Shown here piece by piece: positions 28,640-37,710 of a DNA stretch of 64,000 nt. The translations under genes and the position numbers were made by a program. Under the pieces are notes generated by a model. The model saw only the letters and a program-made list of their open reading frames with translations, made no database searches and had not been told where the DNA came from. Each line of letters opens with the position of its first letter. Position 1 is the stretch's first letter. The stretch is from contig OZ241969.1 of NCBI GenBank assembly GCA_965204165.1, positions 310,001-374,000 of the forward strand. Direction: 5' to 3'. This stretch comes from VYFG01 sp965204165. Lineage in GTDB: Bacteria > Pseudomonadota > Gammaproteobacteria > Arenicellales > Poriferihabitantaceae.

Positions 28640-28951
28640 TTAAGAGATTCATTACTACTATTAGTCACTCAATCCGGATTTCGTACTCTTCTACCCAAGA
28701 TTACTGGTGCAGCTTCCATGCTTTGGAATTAACAAAGCATTCTGAATAAATTACGCTGACTCAAAAGCTGGCTCCAATAGAACTTGATCCAATCTCGATA
28801 ATTTCTTGATTCTAATCTGAATATCTATCACCTTTGGAGGCTGTTATCCTCTTAAATGAAATACAACAAATTTACTACCTTATAGAGTCAGATTTCCCTG
28901 CGTAACATGGCATGTATCATTCTGTGGGTAATTTTCATTTCTTTTAAAATA
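28640..28951. other. AT-rich intergenic region
   Basis: A 312-base AT-rich stretch separates the dGTPase from the HEPN-like gene upstream on the same strand. It probably holds the dGTPase promoter (read leftward). I cannot point to a clear -35/-10 pair and see no gene. Confidence 0.4.
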
Positions 28952-30313
28952 TCAAGAGATTTCAGCCAACCTTTTCTGAAGATCAGGATATGCATAATAT
29001 TTATCAGCTTTACCATCCATTAACTCAATCTGGTTGTCAACGAACTCCTGCCAATACTCACTAGTGTTCGGCAGCAACTCCCTGGTCTTCTCGAATACTT
29101 GATCCAATATCTTCGGTGTTCCACTTGCGCACCAGATTTGGTCGTTTTCTCTGACGGTCTCCAGTAGTGCTTTTACATGCTGTTCCTCAAAAAATTCCGC
29201 AACCGGCAGGATGGCCGATTCTCCAAGCCATTCCGCACTCCTGAAACTGCCTGCTTTTTCATACACACCGATCGCCAAATCTACCAACTCTGGCCGTGGG
29301 TGTTCAGAAATTAAACCGATTTTTATAGCTTCATCGAACTCTTCAACTCGGGATAATAGAACAGTATCAATTTGGGACATGCCCAGTACGTCGAATGCTG
29401 AGTTCTCTTTCAGGGTTTCAATATCCGCACTTTTCAACATCCTCCGAATCCGAGTCTGATCAGCCCTTCTCAACCACGCAAATATACGTGGGTCGCATCC
29501 TATAAAGGGGCAAATGCTGAGAAGTTTATCCCCGGGTATCTGCTCACACTTTCCAGCTACATAGTCGGGCATCATGGAATCGTAGATATCGGTCTTTGCA
29601 TTGGAGATTTCACGCAATACTAGTGCCAATGTCCGGATTCTCCCAATATAATTTTCTCGTTCGTCTCCAAACGGTGCGCTAATGATCGCCTTGATTAGGT
29701 TGACCACCAGAACGTCTTTCGCGCGATCAAGGTATTTCGATCGCATGAAAATTCCGATTTCCTCGTCCGTTGCCGGGAATGCCGGGCTCAGCAGGTCAGC
29801 ATTGAACCTGGATATCGCACTCTTTCCTTGAAGCGGGGCATGAACGAGAAGGTGTTGCAGTGCATGGATAATATGTGCACGCACCAGTTCAGGAGTGGGC
29901 TGATACAGTTCATCTTCGACTACGAAGGCTGGGTGAGCACAAAGGTGGCGATCTTCCTGAAGTCGCAGCAACGCAGAGTATTCGTGAGGTGCCAACAGTT
30001 GCAGATCATTGTTGGCCCTCGTCAACAGTCCGCTTTCGATCTTCAATAATTTTTTCTTGTCGCCGTTTGTGATGGCGTTGTCCAATTCCTGAATAAAAGC
30101 ATCGGGAGCTGCCTCGCCTTGTGCAGCGAGTTCACGGGCTTTTGCGATAATGTCATAGGCAACCGCAATCCATGCGGACATGATGGCAGATCGCAAGGCG
30201 CCGCCGCGGTAGGCAGTAACCGCCTCGCCGATCAGGCGCCGAGACTCCGGATCCCTCACTGAAAGAGCAAGACTGTCAATATCCGAATATCCGATATTGC
30301 CAACAGTATTCAT
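28952..30313 (-). CDS. HEPN-like protein of unknown function
   Basis: The 453-residue protein is not one I recognise. Its first 170 residues are helical and look like a HEPN domain: a helix YRGGALRSAIMSAWIAVAYD, then EDRHLCAHPAF, which contains R122-x4-H127, the motif of HEPN ribonucleases. The rest (about 175-453) is helical and repeat-like (FAWLRRADQTRIRRML, KALLETVRENDQI) and could bind a trigger. It is next to the dGTPase and the nuclease-STAND gene on the same strand, so a defence or toxin role by RNA cleavage is a fair inference. The start ATG at 30313 is the first in the frame. Confidence 0.6.
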   Translation of the reverse strand: MNTVGNIGYSDIDSLALSVRDPESRRLIGEAVTAYRGGALRSAIMSAWIAVAYDIIAKARELAAQGEAAPDAFIQELDNAITNGDKKKLLKIESGLLTRANNDLQLLAPHEYSALLRLQEDRHLCAHPAFVVEDELYQPTPELVRAHIIHALQHLLVHAPLQGKSAISRFNADLLSPAFPATDEEIGIFMRSKYLDRAKDVLVVNLIKAIISAPFGDERENYIGRIRTLALVLREISNAKTDIYDSMMPDYVAGKCEQIPGDKLLSICPFIGCDPRIFAWLRRADQTRIRRMLKSADIETLKENSAFDVLGMSQIDTVLLSRVEEFDEAIKIGLISEHPRPELVDLAIGVYEKAGSFRSAEWLGESAILPVAEFFEEQHVKALLETVRENDQIWCASGTPKILDQVFEKTRELLPNTSEYWQEFVDNQIELMDGKADKYYAYPDLQKRLAEIS

Positions 30314-30370
30314 GGTCGACCATTCACGATATGAAATTAGGTTAAGGCAAGAAGATTTCCGTGAAGGCTC

Positions 30371-30583
30371 CTACAATAAACTGTATGAGCCGTCGGAGTT
30401 CCTCTTGAAATAGACCTTATGTCCTCCCGGATTACCAAGGCGGTACTTCGGAAGAAAATTGTTGTAGGTGCGATAGTCCCAGCCCGGACAGGCACGGCGG
30501 ACATCCTCAGCGCGGAACCGCTCGGGCAGCCTGCCCTGTCGGATTGCCAAGCCGATCTTCCTGACAACGTCGTTTACTTGCAT
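30371..30583 (-). CDS. Small basic protein, possible winged-helix (70 residues)
   Basis: A 70-residue basic protein begins MQVNDVVRKIGLAIRQGRLP and ends VYFKRNSDGSYSLL. The shape (helices followed by a two-stranded basic hairpin containing GGHKVYFKR) looks like a small DNA-binding winged helix. Similar small proteins are often found beside restriction genes. It lies 57 bases upstream of the HEPN-like gene and on the same strand, and is divergent from the Mrr nuclease, so it might regulate either. I do not know the family with certainty. Confidence 0.55.
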   Translation of the reverse strand: MQVNDVVRKIGLAIRQGRLPERFRAEDVRRACPGWDYRTYNNFLPKYRLGNPGGHKVYFKRNSDGSYSLL

Positions 30584-31335
30584 TTACTACGCCTTCACAA
30601 GGTATTTTCCGCAAGGGAATTTCCGGGAACCGACCCTGAATGTCAATGAGTTTCGATGGGGTACATGTCATTCCAGTTTCACTGGCGGATCTCATACGCT
30701 TGTCCGTGCCCCATGCAACCCAAATCGGCCACCGGAAGGGAAGAAACCTCCGACCATGGCCTTTTGGGAGAATTTCGGTTGGAATCGGACCTAAAACCAG
30801 ACTCGGGGGGGAACATTTAATACGGCCGTACACAGTCACTCTCCGAAAGCCGTTGAATTCTCCGGGTTCGTTATGCCCTCCATCGAGTTCCGCATCAAAT
30901 CGAAACCAGGATGGTTCAAGGCCAGGCGGGCGCAAGCGCGGGACCGGCGCCGTGCGATCGAATACTGGCATTCCCGGCCGGAAGATGAACCCGGGCCTCC
31001 GGAGCCGGACCCACCGGCATCGGTCCTCCCCTACGCTCCTTGCGGGTCCACGCCTCCACGGCGCCCTCGGGCAACAGCGTAACGAACGGCCACCGCACCG
31101 ATTCACGGTGATCGATTCGTCGTGGGGCGGACGCAGCTGCCGCCTGTTGCCCGCTTGTACATGGAGGGCCGGCTTCATGCATGCTGGAAGACACATACAT
31201 TCCCGGGGTTCACGGGGACAGTCCATTATCGGCATTCACCATGACGACGCCGTCATGGCCGGCCGAAGTCAGTCAGTCTTGCATGGGTGGAAACCATGCT
31301 TCATATTCGGCCCACCAATCACAGCAACAACAATC
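30584..31335. other. Long region without a convincing gene
   Basis: The plus-strand frame of the Mrr gene is open here back to 30640, but its translation is rich in Arg, Pro, Ser and Gly with no domain, and the minus-strand frame is similar. It separates divergent genes, so it should contain their promoters. No element is recognised. Confidence 0.45.
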
Positions 31336-32295
31336 ATGGCAGTTCCGAAGCTTCAGCCCCTGCTGTTGCCGATCCTCCAGGCCCTGGGTGACGGTGAGGC
31401 GGTGGGCAGGCAGACAATCGGCAACCGTGTTGCAGCGGCCCTCGGGCTTTCCGAAGGCGATATGCGCCAGTTGGGCAAGACGGGAAACGCGAAACATCCG
31501 GTATTCGGGAGCCGGATAAAATGGGGCATCAAGAATCTGAGAAAAGCCGGTCTTGTGACATTGACCCGCAAAGACCGGAAGGGTTTTTTTCTGCTTACGG
31601 AAGAAGGCATGAAAGTGTTGTCGCAGGAGCCTTTCGGCATTGCATGCAACAGGTTCGGAGAGTATCGGCTGCAAGCCAAGGGCAACGATCCCGTACAGCC
31701 TGGTCCGGAACCGGCCCGGCATGACGGTTCGGCGGAACTGGCGGAAGAGATTCCGGAAGAAACCCTGGCCCGCATCGATCAGGAACTGACCAGGGATCTG
31801 AAGAAGGACATACTGGAACGCATCCGGATCGCGCCGCCGGTTTTTCTGGAATATCTGATCCGCGATCTGCTGGTCGCAATGGGATACGGCGACGGCGACA
31901 TGACACAGGGCACCGTCACCGGAGGCCCGGGCGATGGCGGAATCGACGGCGAAATCTGGCAGGACAAATTGCGCCTTGACCGTGTGTACTTCCAGGCGAA
32001 AAGGTTTCGCGAGGCCGCATCCATCGGCGAGCCGGCACTGCGCAACTTTGCCGGGGCACTCGATGCGAGGGGCGCGTCGAACGGCGTATTCATCACCACG
32101 GCGACCTTTTCCCGGAGCGCGGAAAAGTATGTGCAGGTCAGCCCCAAGCAGATTGCCCTGGTCGATGGGGAAAGGCTCGCGGGCCTGATGATCCAGCACG
32201 GTGTCGGCGTGCGAACGGAACCGTCGAAGACGGGCGGTGCGCTCGAATACAGTACCAAAGAGATCGACGAGGACTATTTCAATGGCTCTTCATGA
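31336..32295 (+). CDS. mrr: Mrr-family type IV restriction endonuclease
   Basis: The 319-residue protein has an N-terminal winged-helix Mrr_N domain (residues 1-110: LQPLLLPILQALGDGEAVGR, RIKWGIKNLRKAGLVTLTRKD, GFFLLTEEGMKVL) and a C-terminal Mrr_cat domain. The catalytic core shows GPGDGGIDGEI (Asp near 204) and VYFQAKRF (Q220, K222), then NGVFITTATFSRSA. Such enzymes cut modified foreign DNA. I start at the ATG at 31336 (MAVPKLQPLLLP) because the Mrr_N domain begins there. The gene is followed 21 bases later by a small fibronectin-III-like gene on the same strand. Confidence 0.9.
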   Translation: MAVPKLQPLLLPILQALGDGEAVGRQTIGNRVAAALGLSEGDMRQLGKTGNAKHPVFGSRIKWGIKNLRKAGLVTLTRKDRKGFFLLTEEGMKVLSQEPFGIACNRFGEYRLQAKGNDPVQPGPEPARHDGSAELAEEIPEETLARIDQELTRDLKKDILERIRIAPPVFLEYLIRDLLVAMGYGDGDMTQGTVTGGPGDGGIDGEIWQDKLRLDRVYFQAKRFREAASIGEPALRNFAGALDARGASNGVFITTATFSRSAEKYVQVSPKQIALVDGERLAGLMIQHGVGVRTEPSKTGGALEYSTKEIDEDYFNGSS

Positions 32296-32316
32296 CGCCA
32301 TCTGGGGAAAACGCGC

Positions 32317-32664
32317 ATGACAGGACAATCCGGAATCCCGGCTCCCGCCATTGAATGGAATGATGGAGAGTTCAGGGTCTCGTTTCCGCTTCAGGGAGGC
32401 ACCCTCGATGCCCGGTGGCGCCCCGGCGTCACCACCGTGGTCCGCATACGGGAGGTCGGGTCGGAAGCCTGGAGCCCCGGCTTCGAGACTCCGCTGAACA
32501 GTGTCGGCCTTGTCGGCCTTGCCCCCGGCACGGAATACGAGATCAAGGTAACCCACAAGAATGCGTCGGGCGAAGGCCCCCCCGTCATCAAGAGATACAG
32601 GGCGGAACCCGGCGGCGATGTCGGGAACATCGTTCCCTTTCCGGGAGGCCCTTCTCCCGAGTGA
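32317..32664 (+). CDS. Small fibronectin type III-like protein
   Basis: The 115-residue protein has one predicted FN3-like beta-sandwich: AIEWNDGEFRVSF, TTVVRIREVGSEAWSPGFET, NSVGLVGLAPGTEYEIKV and SGEGPPVIKRYRAEP. The GLxPGTEYxIKV block is the classic FN3 signature. There is no signal peptide, so it should stay in the cytoplasm. It starts 21 bases after the Mrr stop and is probably co-transcribed. A stand-alone intracellular FN3 next to a restriction enzyme could be a binding or modulating partner, which is inference. Confidence 0.7.
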   Translation: MTGQSGIPAPAIEWNDGEFRVSFPLQGGTLDARWRPGVTTVVRIREVGSEAWSPGFETPLNSVGLVGLAPGTEYEIKVTHKNASGEGPPVIKRYRAEPGGDVGNIVPFPGGPSPE

Positions 32665-32912
32665 GCGATCCTGAGGGTCGCCAGCGGTCCTGCAGATGGA
32701 AAGACATCGGCAGCAGGGTCCGGGAATCGGAACCACCGGTTTCCTATATGGGCATCGCCAATCTCGGCCCTCCGGCAATGCGGCCATGACGGCCGCGCGC
32801 ACCTGTTCCAGGCGCACAGCCGTTTATGGGCGACGCCTGCATCCCTGTTCAGGGGGCCATGGTCCGCCGAAATGTCGTAAATCGAAGGTGCCGGAGGGAC
32901 GGCAACCAACCG

Positions 32913-33419
32913 TCATTCGTCCCACCACTTCCAATGCAGCCGAGGCTCCTGCTCATTCGTCCACAGTTTGCGCGCGGCATCGATGTTTCCGAGTCTCGCG
33001 TATAGATGCAGTTTTTCCAAATAGGATAGCCAACACCCTCCGTAGCCAGGATTCGGCGGAGTTTCGATCTTCAATCGGTTGAGCTTCCTCGCCAGAAAAA
33101 CCCTGTTTTCGAGCATGGTTCGCCCGGTACGATGGGACGTGTCCTCTGGCGTTTCAAGCAGAACCGTTTCAATTTCATCCGCTAATTCCCTGAACCGAAC
33201 GGACGGCCTCAGCCGGTTGATCCATGACCAGAACCTTTTGATGTATGGCCAGTTGAGCGATACCAAGCCGCCGGTGCACACCACGATAAGAGCCGCATAC
33301 TCCGGCGGGCCTGTCTGTTCAAGAATTTCCCATCGGCTGCCCCACACCCAAGTGATTGCAGCCCACACTTCACCGGCGGCAAGTGGAAGGTTTGCGGAAA
33401 TACGAACCCAAGGTTTCAT
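32913..33419 (-). CDS. Hypothetical membrane-anchored protein
   Basis: The 168-residue protein has one likely membrane segment (EYAALIVVCTGGLVSLNWPY, about residues 40-59), possibly preceded by a weaker one (AGEVWAAITWVW), and a basic cytoplasmic tail. The tail has charged helices (FRELADEIETVLLETPED, MLENRVFLARKLNRLKIE) and a Trp-rich end. I do not recognise a family. It is transcribed away from the Mrr operon, convergent with it, and its neighbours give no clue. The composition is protein-like and the opposite strand is not. Confidence 0.55.
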   Translation of the reverse strand: MKPWVRISANLPLAAGEVWAAITWVWGSRWEILEQTGPPEYAALIVVCTGGLVSLNWPYIKRFWSWINRLRPSVRFRELADEIETVLLETPEDTSHRTGRTMLENRVFLARKLNRLKIETPPNPGYGGCWLSYLEKLHLYARLGNIDAARKLWTNEQEPRLHWKWWDE

Positions 33420-33618
33420 CTCTCGACCCTACGATATTCCCCAGCAGTGCCCGTGATAAAGGCAGGTATTCGATCTTGGGAAACTGTTGATGCGGCGGTT
33501 CCATTCACGCTCTCAACCTGACGACGTTTACTGTCGCAGCCCCATCACAACTCGACCGAAGGCGCACCGATTGTATTGGATGGCATGATTTCCCGGAATC
33601 CCATCCGGAACACGGATA

Positions 33619-34167
33619 ATGACACGCCGCCAGTTTCGGATCGGCACCCAGGACTTCGGAACTATTCGCGAACAGGAATTTTACTACGTCGACAAAACTT
33701 CCCATATCCAAAGGCTGGTAAGCCAGGGACGCAATTATTTCATGCCCCGTCCATGGAGGTTGATGATCAGGACCTTGCGAAGGCGAATCCGGAATACCTC
33801 AGGGCCCTCTAAGTAATCATCAAGGACAGTGCCCGGAATGTCCGTTTCGAATTCGTCACCGGGTTTAGCATTATTTCCGGATTAGCCTCTTTTCCGGACT
33901 ATCAGCCTGGACCGCCGGGTGAAGGATTCCTCCAGCCGGGGCTGGGCGGACGTAGTGGTGCTCCATGGCGGCCAGGTGTTCGTGTTCGAGTTCAAGATGG
34001 TCGACGGGGAAGGTGGGATGATTCGTCGGGCCAAGTTCATTGTACAGATACGTGATCTCGGCTATGCTGACCAGTATCAGGAGCGGTTCGCCCCGGTCCA
34101 CTTGGTGGGTGAGGCGTTCAATCGGTAGGACAGAAATGTTACGGTGGTGAATGTGGTCCCCGCCTGA
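33619..34167 (+). pseudogene. Degraded DUF1703-like AAA/PD-(D/E)XK gene (copy 1)
   Basis: Only the two ends of a much longer gene remain. The first 65 codons give the family start (FRIGTQDFGTIREQEFYYVD), leading to a damaged SRPRRFGKS-like Walker A that is read here as MPRPWRLMIRTL. The middle is missing. From about 33919 the C-terminal nuclease part appears (SSSRGWADVVVLHGGQVFVF, EFKMVDGEG), followed by DLGYADQYQERFAPVHLVG and a premature stop before the family ending NVVPA. The intact family, about 520 residues, has an N-terminal AAA-like domain and a C-terminal PD-(D/E)XK domain. Confidence 0.8.
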
Positions 34168-34203
34168 TCAGATGGGCAATCAACTTCATTCGTATAAAGC
34201 AAC

Positions 34204-35316
34204 ATGGCAAGAAAAACTCACACGCAATGGACGAACGAAGCGAAAGCCATACTGTTGGATCAGGGCTTCATTGTTCATTCCAGCGACCACCGCGATTTTG
34301 ACTTTAAGGTAGTTTTCGAGTCTCGCGATCAACGCAGAATTAGGGTGACATCTCGTCCCTGTGTTTGGAACGAGGACATAAACAGAACACCCCGGGATTG
34401 GATCATGTTCCGGGAAAAAAGTGGCTGGTACCTCTTACCCCATAGTGAACTTGTGGCTGCCTACGGAGAGGCGAAGAACGGCAATCCACTAAGCAGCAAA
34501 TCCTGGTTGGATGTTGGATACTATTCCGGCGCGAATCTGACAAAACGAATGCGGCAGATCCTGGCCATATACCAACTGTCAGACGCACCGGTCAATAAGC
34601 CGCTTGGAAGCGATGCCCATCCTATATGGGACGAATCTGAACCGCCAGTCATGGAGCCACGAAGACAGAACCCGAAAGGTTCAGTCCCAATGACCACATC
34701 GGGTGTTCCGGTCACAAACGACAGATTGCGGCCTCCCAATTTCGACAGAGATGCCATTTTATTGGTGGTTCTGGCTGCCCGCTATTGCCTCATGCCCCAT
34801 CCGGACGTTGTCAGCCGTTTGGAAGTGGTGCCTTTTCCGGTTATCCGTAATTCCGGGAAACGTGGAAAAACTGACCTGGTCGATGACCGCACGGTCATGT
34901 ACGACGACAACACCATTCCCCGATGGGCCATTTTCTGGTCTCATGGGGACGGGAGGACAGCACACATCAAGGGATGCAGCATTGCCCATGTCTGGGCAAT
35001 GCCAAAAGACCCGGACGCGTTCACGAATGTCGCCAATCTGGCAATCATTCCGGAATGCCTGGCAAGCCTGACAGACAAGGACGGACCGCTGGTTCCCTTT
35101 CTCCAATACCATGCCCAATCGTCATATGGCTGGCGGCCAAAAGACTGTCCTGCCATCGAAAAACCACCAGGCTATGATTGCATAAGGTGGAACTATATCG
35201 AACCAAGTGACGACCTTGGCGACCCCAACCGCTATATACTGGATCGATTGACGGAATCCCGTTCACGGCCCGCCGAATGCATACTTGAACTGATTACGAG
35301 GCCCACTGGGAACTGA
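34204..35316 (+). CDS. Putative HNH-like nuclease, restriction-associated
   Basis: The 370-residue protein has an N-terminal domain (residues 1-110: WTNEAKAILLDQGFIVHSSD, PRDWIMFREKSGWYLLPHSE) that could bind DNA, a linker, and a C-terminal domain with CSIAHVWAMPKDPDAFTNVA followed by NLAIIPECLASLTDKDG. That block resembles degenerate HNH/McrA-type endonucleases (C...H...NL..P...LTD). No exact family name comes to mind. It is a single gene following a wrecked DUF1703-like gene, in an island full of nucleases, so a restriction role is a reasonable guess. Confidence 0.58.
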   Translation: MARKTHTQWTNEAKAILLDQGFIVHSSDHRDFDFKVVFESRDQRRIRVTSRPCVWNEDINRTPRDWIMFREKSGWYLLPHSELVAAYGEAKNGNPLSSKSWLDVGYYSGANLTKRMRQILAIYQLSDAPVNKPLGSDAHPIWDESEPPVMEPRRQNPKGSVPMTTSGVPVTNDRLRPPNFDRDAILLVVLAARYCLMPHPDVVSRLEVVPFPVIRNSGKRGKTDLVDDRTVMYDDNTIPRWAIFWSHGDGRTAHIKGCSIAHVWAMPKDPDAFTNVANLAIIPECLASLTDKDGPLVPFLQYHAQSSYGWRPKDCPAIEKPPGYDCIRWNYIEPSDDLGDPNRYILDRLTESRSRPAECILELITRPTGN

Positions 35317-35554
35317 CCCAGGAATTTCGCCTAGGCTGAACGCAGTCCGCTTGCGTCGTCAGCCGGCTGCGCACGGTTTTTCCCTGGCGATGTTCTGTCC
35401 AACCACAGCATGTATGCTGACAAACAGGCCAATCAAGAGCCGACCTACAGATTTGCCAACGCCTGACCCTCTGAGTTCGGCTTTCGAGAATAGAACGCTA
35501 TTCGCCGTTGCCCACAATTCATGTTGCCCATGGCCTGATACCATCAATCCGGAT

Positions 35555-35800
35555 TCATTGCCTCAAACGCCGCAACCTGCTCTTAAGTCTGGCGACTACA
35601 CCCCGTCTCCACCATGCCATGTTCTCCATGCGGAGGCGGGCCCGCGCTTCGTCGATATCGAACAGATCGAATGACCCGCCGTACCAGTCGAGGGGCCGCC
35701 CGATGCTCCTCGTGTGACGGATCGGGGAACGCCTCCAGAAAATCCATGAACCCGTCCGGCACGCCGACATCCTCCGGCAAACAGCGTCGAGCCCCGCCTA
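35555..35800 (-). pseudogene. C-terminal remnant of a plasmid pRiA4b ORF-3-like gene
   Basis: On the minus strand one frame gives GGARRCLPEDVGVPDGFMDF followed by LEAFPDPSHEEHR. The next frame continues with PLDWYGGSFDLFDIDEARAR. Together these match the conserved end of the pRiA4b ORF-3 family (CPPEDxGGPPGYxxFLEAxxDPxHxEH...WxGGxFDxxxFDxxxxN). A frameshift near 35690 and the loss of the first two thirds make it a pseudogene. Function of the family is unknown; it travels on plasmids and islands. Confidence 0.72.
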
Positions 35801-35839
35801 CAAAGGTCGAGTATTAAATTTTGGAGCTTATATACATTG

Positions 35840-36058
35840 CTAGACAACCTTGCTCCCAAACGGAGAATAAACGTTACGCCACTTCAAATCTGATGCCTGT
35901 CGCTCAATTGCCCAAACCGTTTTTCCCAGGACCATCGAAATATGGTGAATGATGAATCCCTGCCGATACAGAAGCATCATTTTCCGCTCCTTAAGCGTTG
36001 TCCAGTGATAGTTATTTTTCGTCTTTCTAGCAATGTATATAAGTCCCTTTCCTTTCAT
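35840..36058 (-). CDS. Small HTH-like protein downstream of the SEFIR gene
   Basis: A 72-residue basic protein starts at ATG 36058, 13 bases beyond the SEFIR gene stop on the same strand. LKERKMMLLYRQGFIIHHIS then MVLGKTVWAIERQASDL reads as a helix-turn-helix of the type that scans for binding (cf. GcrA/SANT-like small proteins). The frame is open further upstream, overlapping the SEFIR gene, but the internal ATG makes a better start. Likely co-transcribed with the SEFIR gene. Possibly a regulator or partner. Confidence 0.5.
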   Translation of the reverse strand: MKGKGLIYIARKTKNNYHWTTLKERKMMLLYRQGFIIHHISMVLGKTVWAIERQASDLKWRNVYSPFGSKVV

Positions 36059-36071
36059 GACGTATCCATAC

Positions 36072-36995
36072 TCAGAGAACAAAGCTAGGAGAACCATTCG
36101 TTTGTATAACGTAGTCGAAGGTCACCTCGTCATGACTATCACCTCTAGTGTCGTCCTTGATTCCCAGCACCTTAATCGCCGCCCAATATCCGTTTTCATT
36201 CTGCAATACGGCTACCTGTCCAAGCTCAGGCTGGCGGATTCTCGATGATCCATCGTATTTACGTGCGTCAACAACGTCTTTGATGTCACTATAATCTTTA
36301 ACGATCGCGACAGTGCGGATACTATTTGGATCGTTAAGAAGATGTATATTCTGGTCACTCGATTTACTCAAATAAATTTCAAACATATGTTCGCCACTGC
36401 CTATGCAATAGCGACCGTTGTTGTTTGAGTAGTCAAACGTGACGCGCCCCTTTGGCGACGGAGAGACATACTTTTCAGAACTCGGTATGAACTTTTGGCT
36501 TGAGAACTTTTTTATGGTTTCGAAAGGATTCTCACCAAGCGGAGGAACGGGTATAGCGGGCTCATCTAATAGCGATCGGAGTAGCTCCTCGTATTTTTCT
36601 TCATATTTTCGATCATCCCGAAAATCCACATAGAGACAACTTCCTAGAAAGGTCGGTACTAGATCCGATCCTGCATTGTTACGAATTACGGGTATTACCC
36701 AATTTGCATCTTGGTCGGCCATCACTTCTGCCGTTATTATCCTTTTCTCAAATCCCACTCCACCCTTCTGTGAGTTTGCTTTTTGCACGTATTTCTGTGT
36801 GCAGATGCACAGCACGCGAGTCGACTCAGATAGTCCTCGTTCGATAAATGCAGCGATATCTTGTCCTAGGTCAAGGTTCCATTGGTCCAATATCGTGTCC
36901 ACTCCATTGTGGCGCAGCCGAGTAGCCAACTGCAATACCCACGCCTTATGGTCTTCATTATCATGTGAGTAAGAGACAAATACTGATGGAGTCAT
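36072..36995 (-). CDS. SEFIR (TIR-like) domain protein
   Basis: The 307-residue protein begins with a SEFIR domain, a TIR relative (residues 3-150): SVFVSYSHDNEDHKAWVLQL, RLRHNGVDTILDQWNLDLGQ, FIERGLSESTRVLCICTQKY and VIPVIRNN. The second half (about 165-307) is beta-rich and unrecognised, with DVVDARKYDGSSRIRQPELG and EVTFDYVIQTNG. Bacterial TIR and SEFIR proteins cut NAD or make signals after phage detection and cause growth arrest. A conserved Glu of NADase TIRs is not obvious to me. The gene is AT-rich compared with its surroundings, and a small HTH-like gene follows it closely. Confidence 0.82.
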   Translation of the reverse strand: MTPSVFVSYSHDNEDHKAWVLQLATRLRHNGVDTILDQWNLDLGQDIAAFIERGLSESTRVLCICTQKYVQKANSQKGGVGFEKRIITAEVMADQDANWVIPVIRNNAGSDLVPTFLGSCLYVDFRDDRKYEEKYEELLRSLLDEPAIPVPPLGENPFETIKKFSSQKFIPSSEKYVSPSPKGRVTFDYSNNNGRYCIGSGEHMFEIYLSKSSDQNIHLLNDPNSIRTVAIVKDYSDIKDVVDARKYDGSSRIRQPELGQVAVLQNENGYWAAIKVLGIKDDTRGDSHDEVTFDYVIQTNGSPSFVL

Positions 36996-37214
36996 TCTTC
37001 AATTCCCCCTCGTTCGGGTTGTTTTTCCAAGTGTGACGCAGAAACTGCCACATCCTCCGATGGCCCTGAATCATTGCTCCGCCAAGCCTGCCACCACAAA
37101 CCCTACGGCTGCGAGCTACTTACCATTAGCGGAGGCGATCGCAGAACCGTCTGGGTTAGCCTGCAGACTCTACCTGAAAGGCGATGAATCGGATAATCAT
37201 ACAACTTATTTTAG

Positions 37215-37680
37215 TAATACCGCCAGGGGGCGTGTGAAACCCGCGAGCGGGTGGAACGCCTGACCTCAGCATCACGATCAGATGAAAGTATGGCGCTGGT
37301 ATCTGGTGGTGCAGGCCCTGATGACCCTGGACGGTGTTGACCGGGCGATGGTTACCACGCTGGGTGCGGAACCGGTCGATCTGCGTCGGTTCTCGAATGC
37401 GCGGGAGTTGATGGGATTTCTGGGGCTGGTACCTTCGGATCACACCTCGAGTTCTTACCGCCGCAACGGGGTGATTACCCGAACCGGCAATAGTTATGCC
37501 CGGCGCATTCTATGGAGTCCGCTTAGTGCTACTAGTTTCCAGCGAGGAACAGCCTGGCGCTGCACCAGACAAACCTGCTATCCGGAAAATGCTCGACGAG
37601 ATCAGTTCGCAAAGCTTCTGTATCGTTGCACGAAGTGTATTGGACGTTTGATGCCCTCATTGTTTGACCGATATCCTTGT
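37215..37680 (+). pseudogene. IS110-family transposase fragment
   Basis: The core frame from 37282 encodes the C-terminal Transposase_20 region of IS110 elements: VVQALMTLDGVDRAMVTTLG, LRRFSNARELMGFLGLVPSD, SSYRRNGVITRTGNSYARR. Just before it, in another frame, RERVERLTSA matches the preceding helix. After about 37530 the similarity moves between frames, so several frameshifts are present. The N-terminal DEDD catalytic domain is absent. A dead fragment. Confidence 0.75.
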
Positions 37681-37710
37681 ACTATCTTTTTTCGGATTTC
37701 GGCCACCCAA

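Noticed and set aside
30640..31335. 232-residue N-terminal extension of the Mrr ORF
   Set aside because: Composition and lack of domain show it is non-coding; Mrr_N begins at the ATG at 31336.
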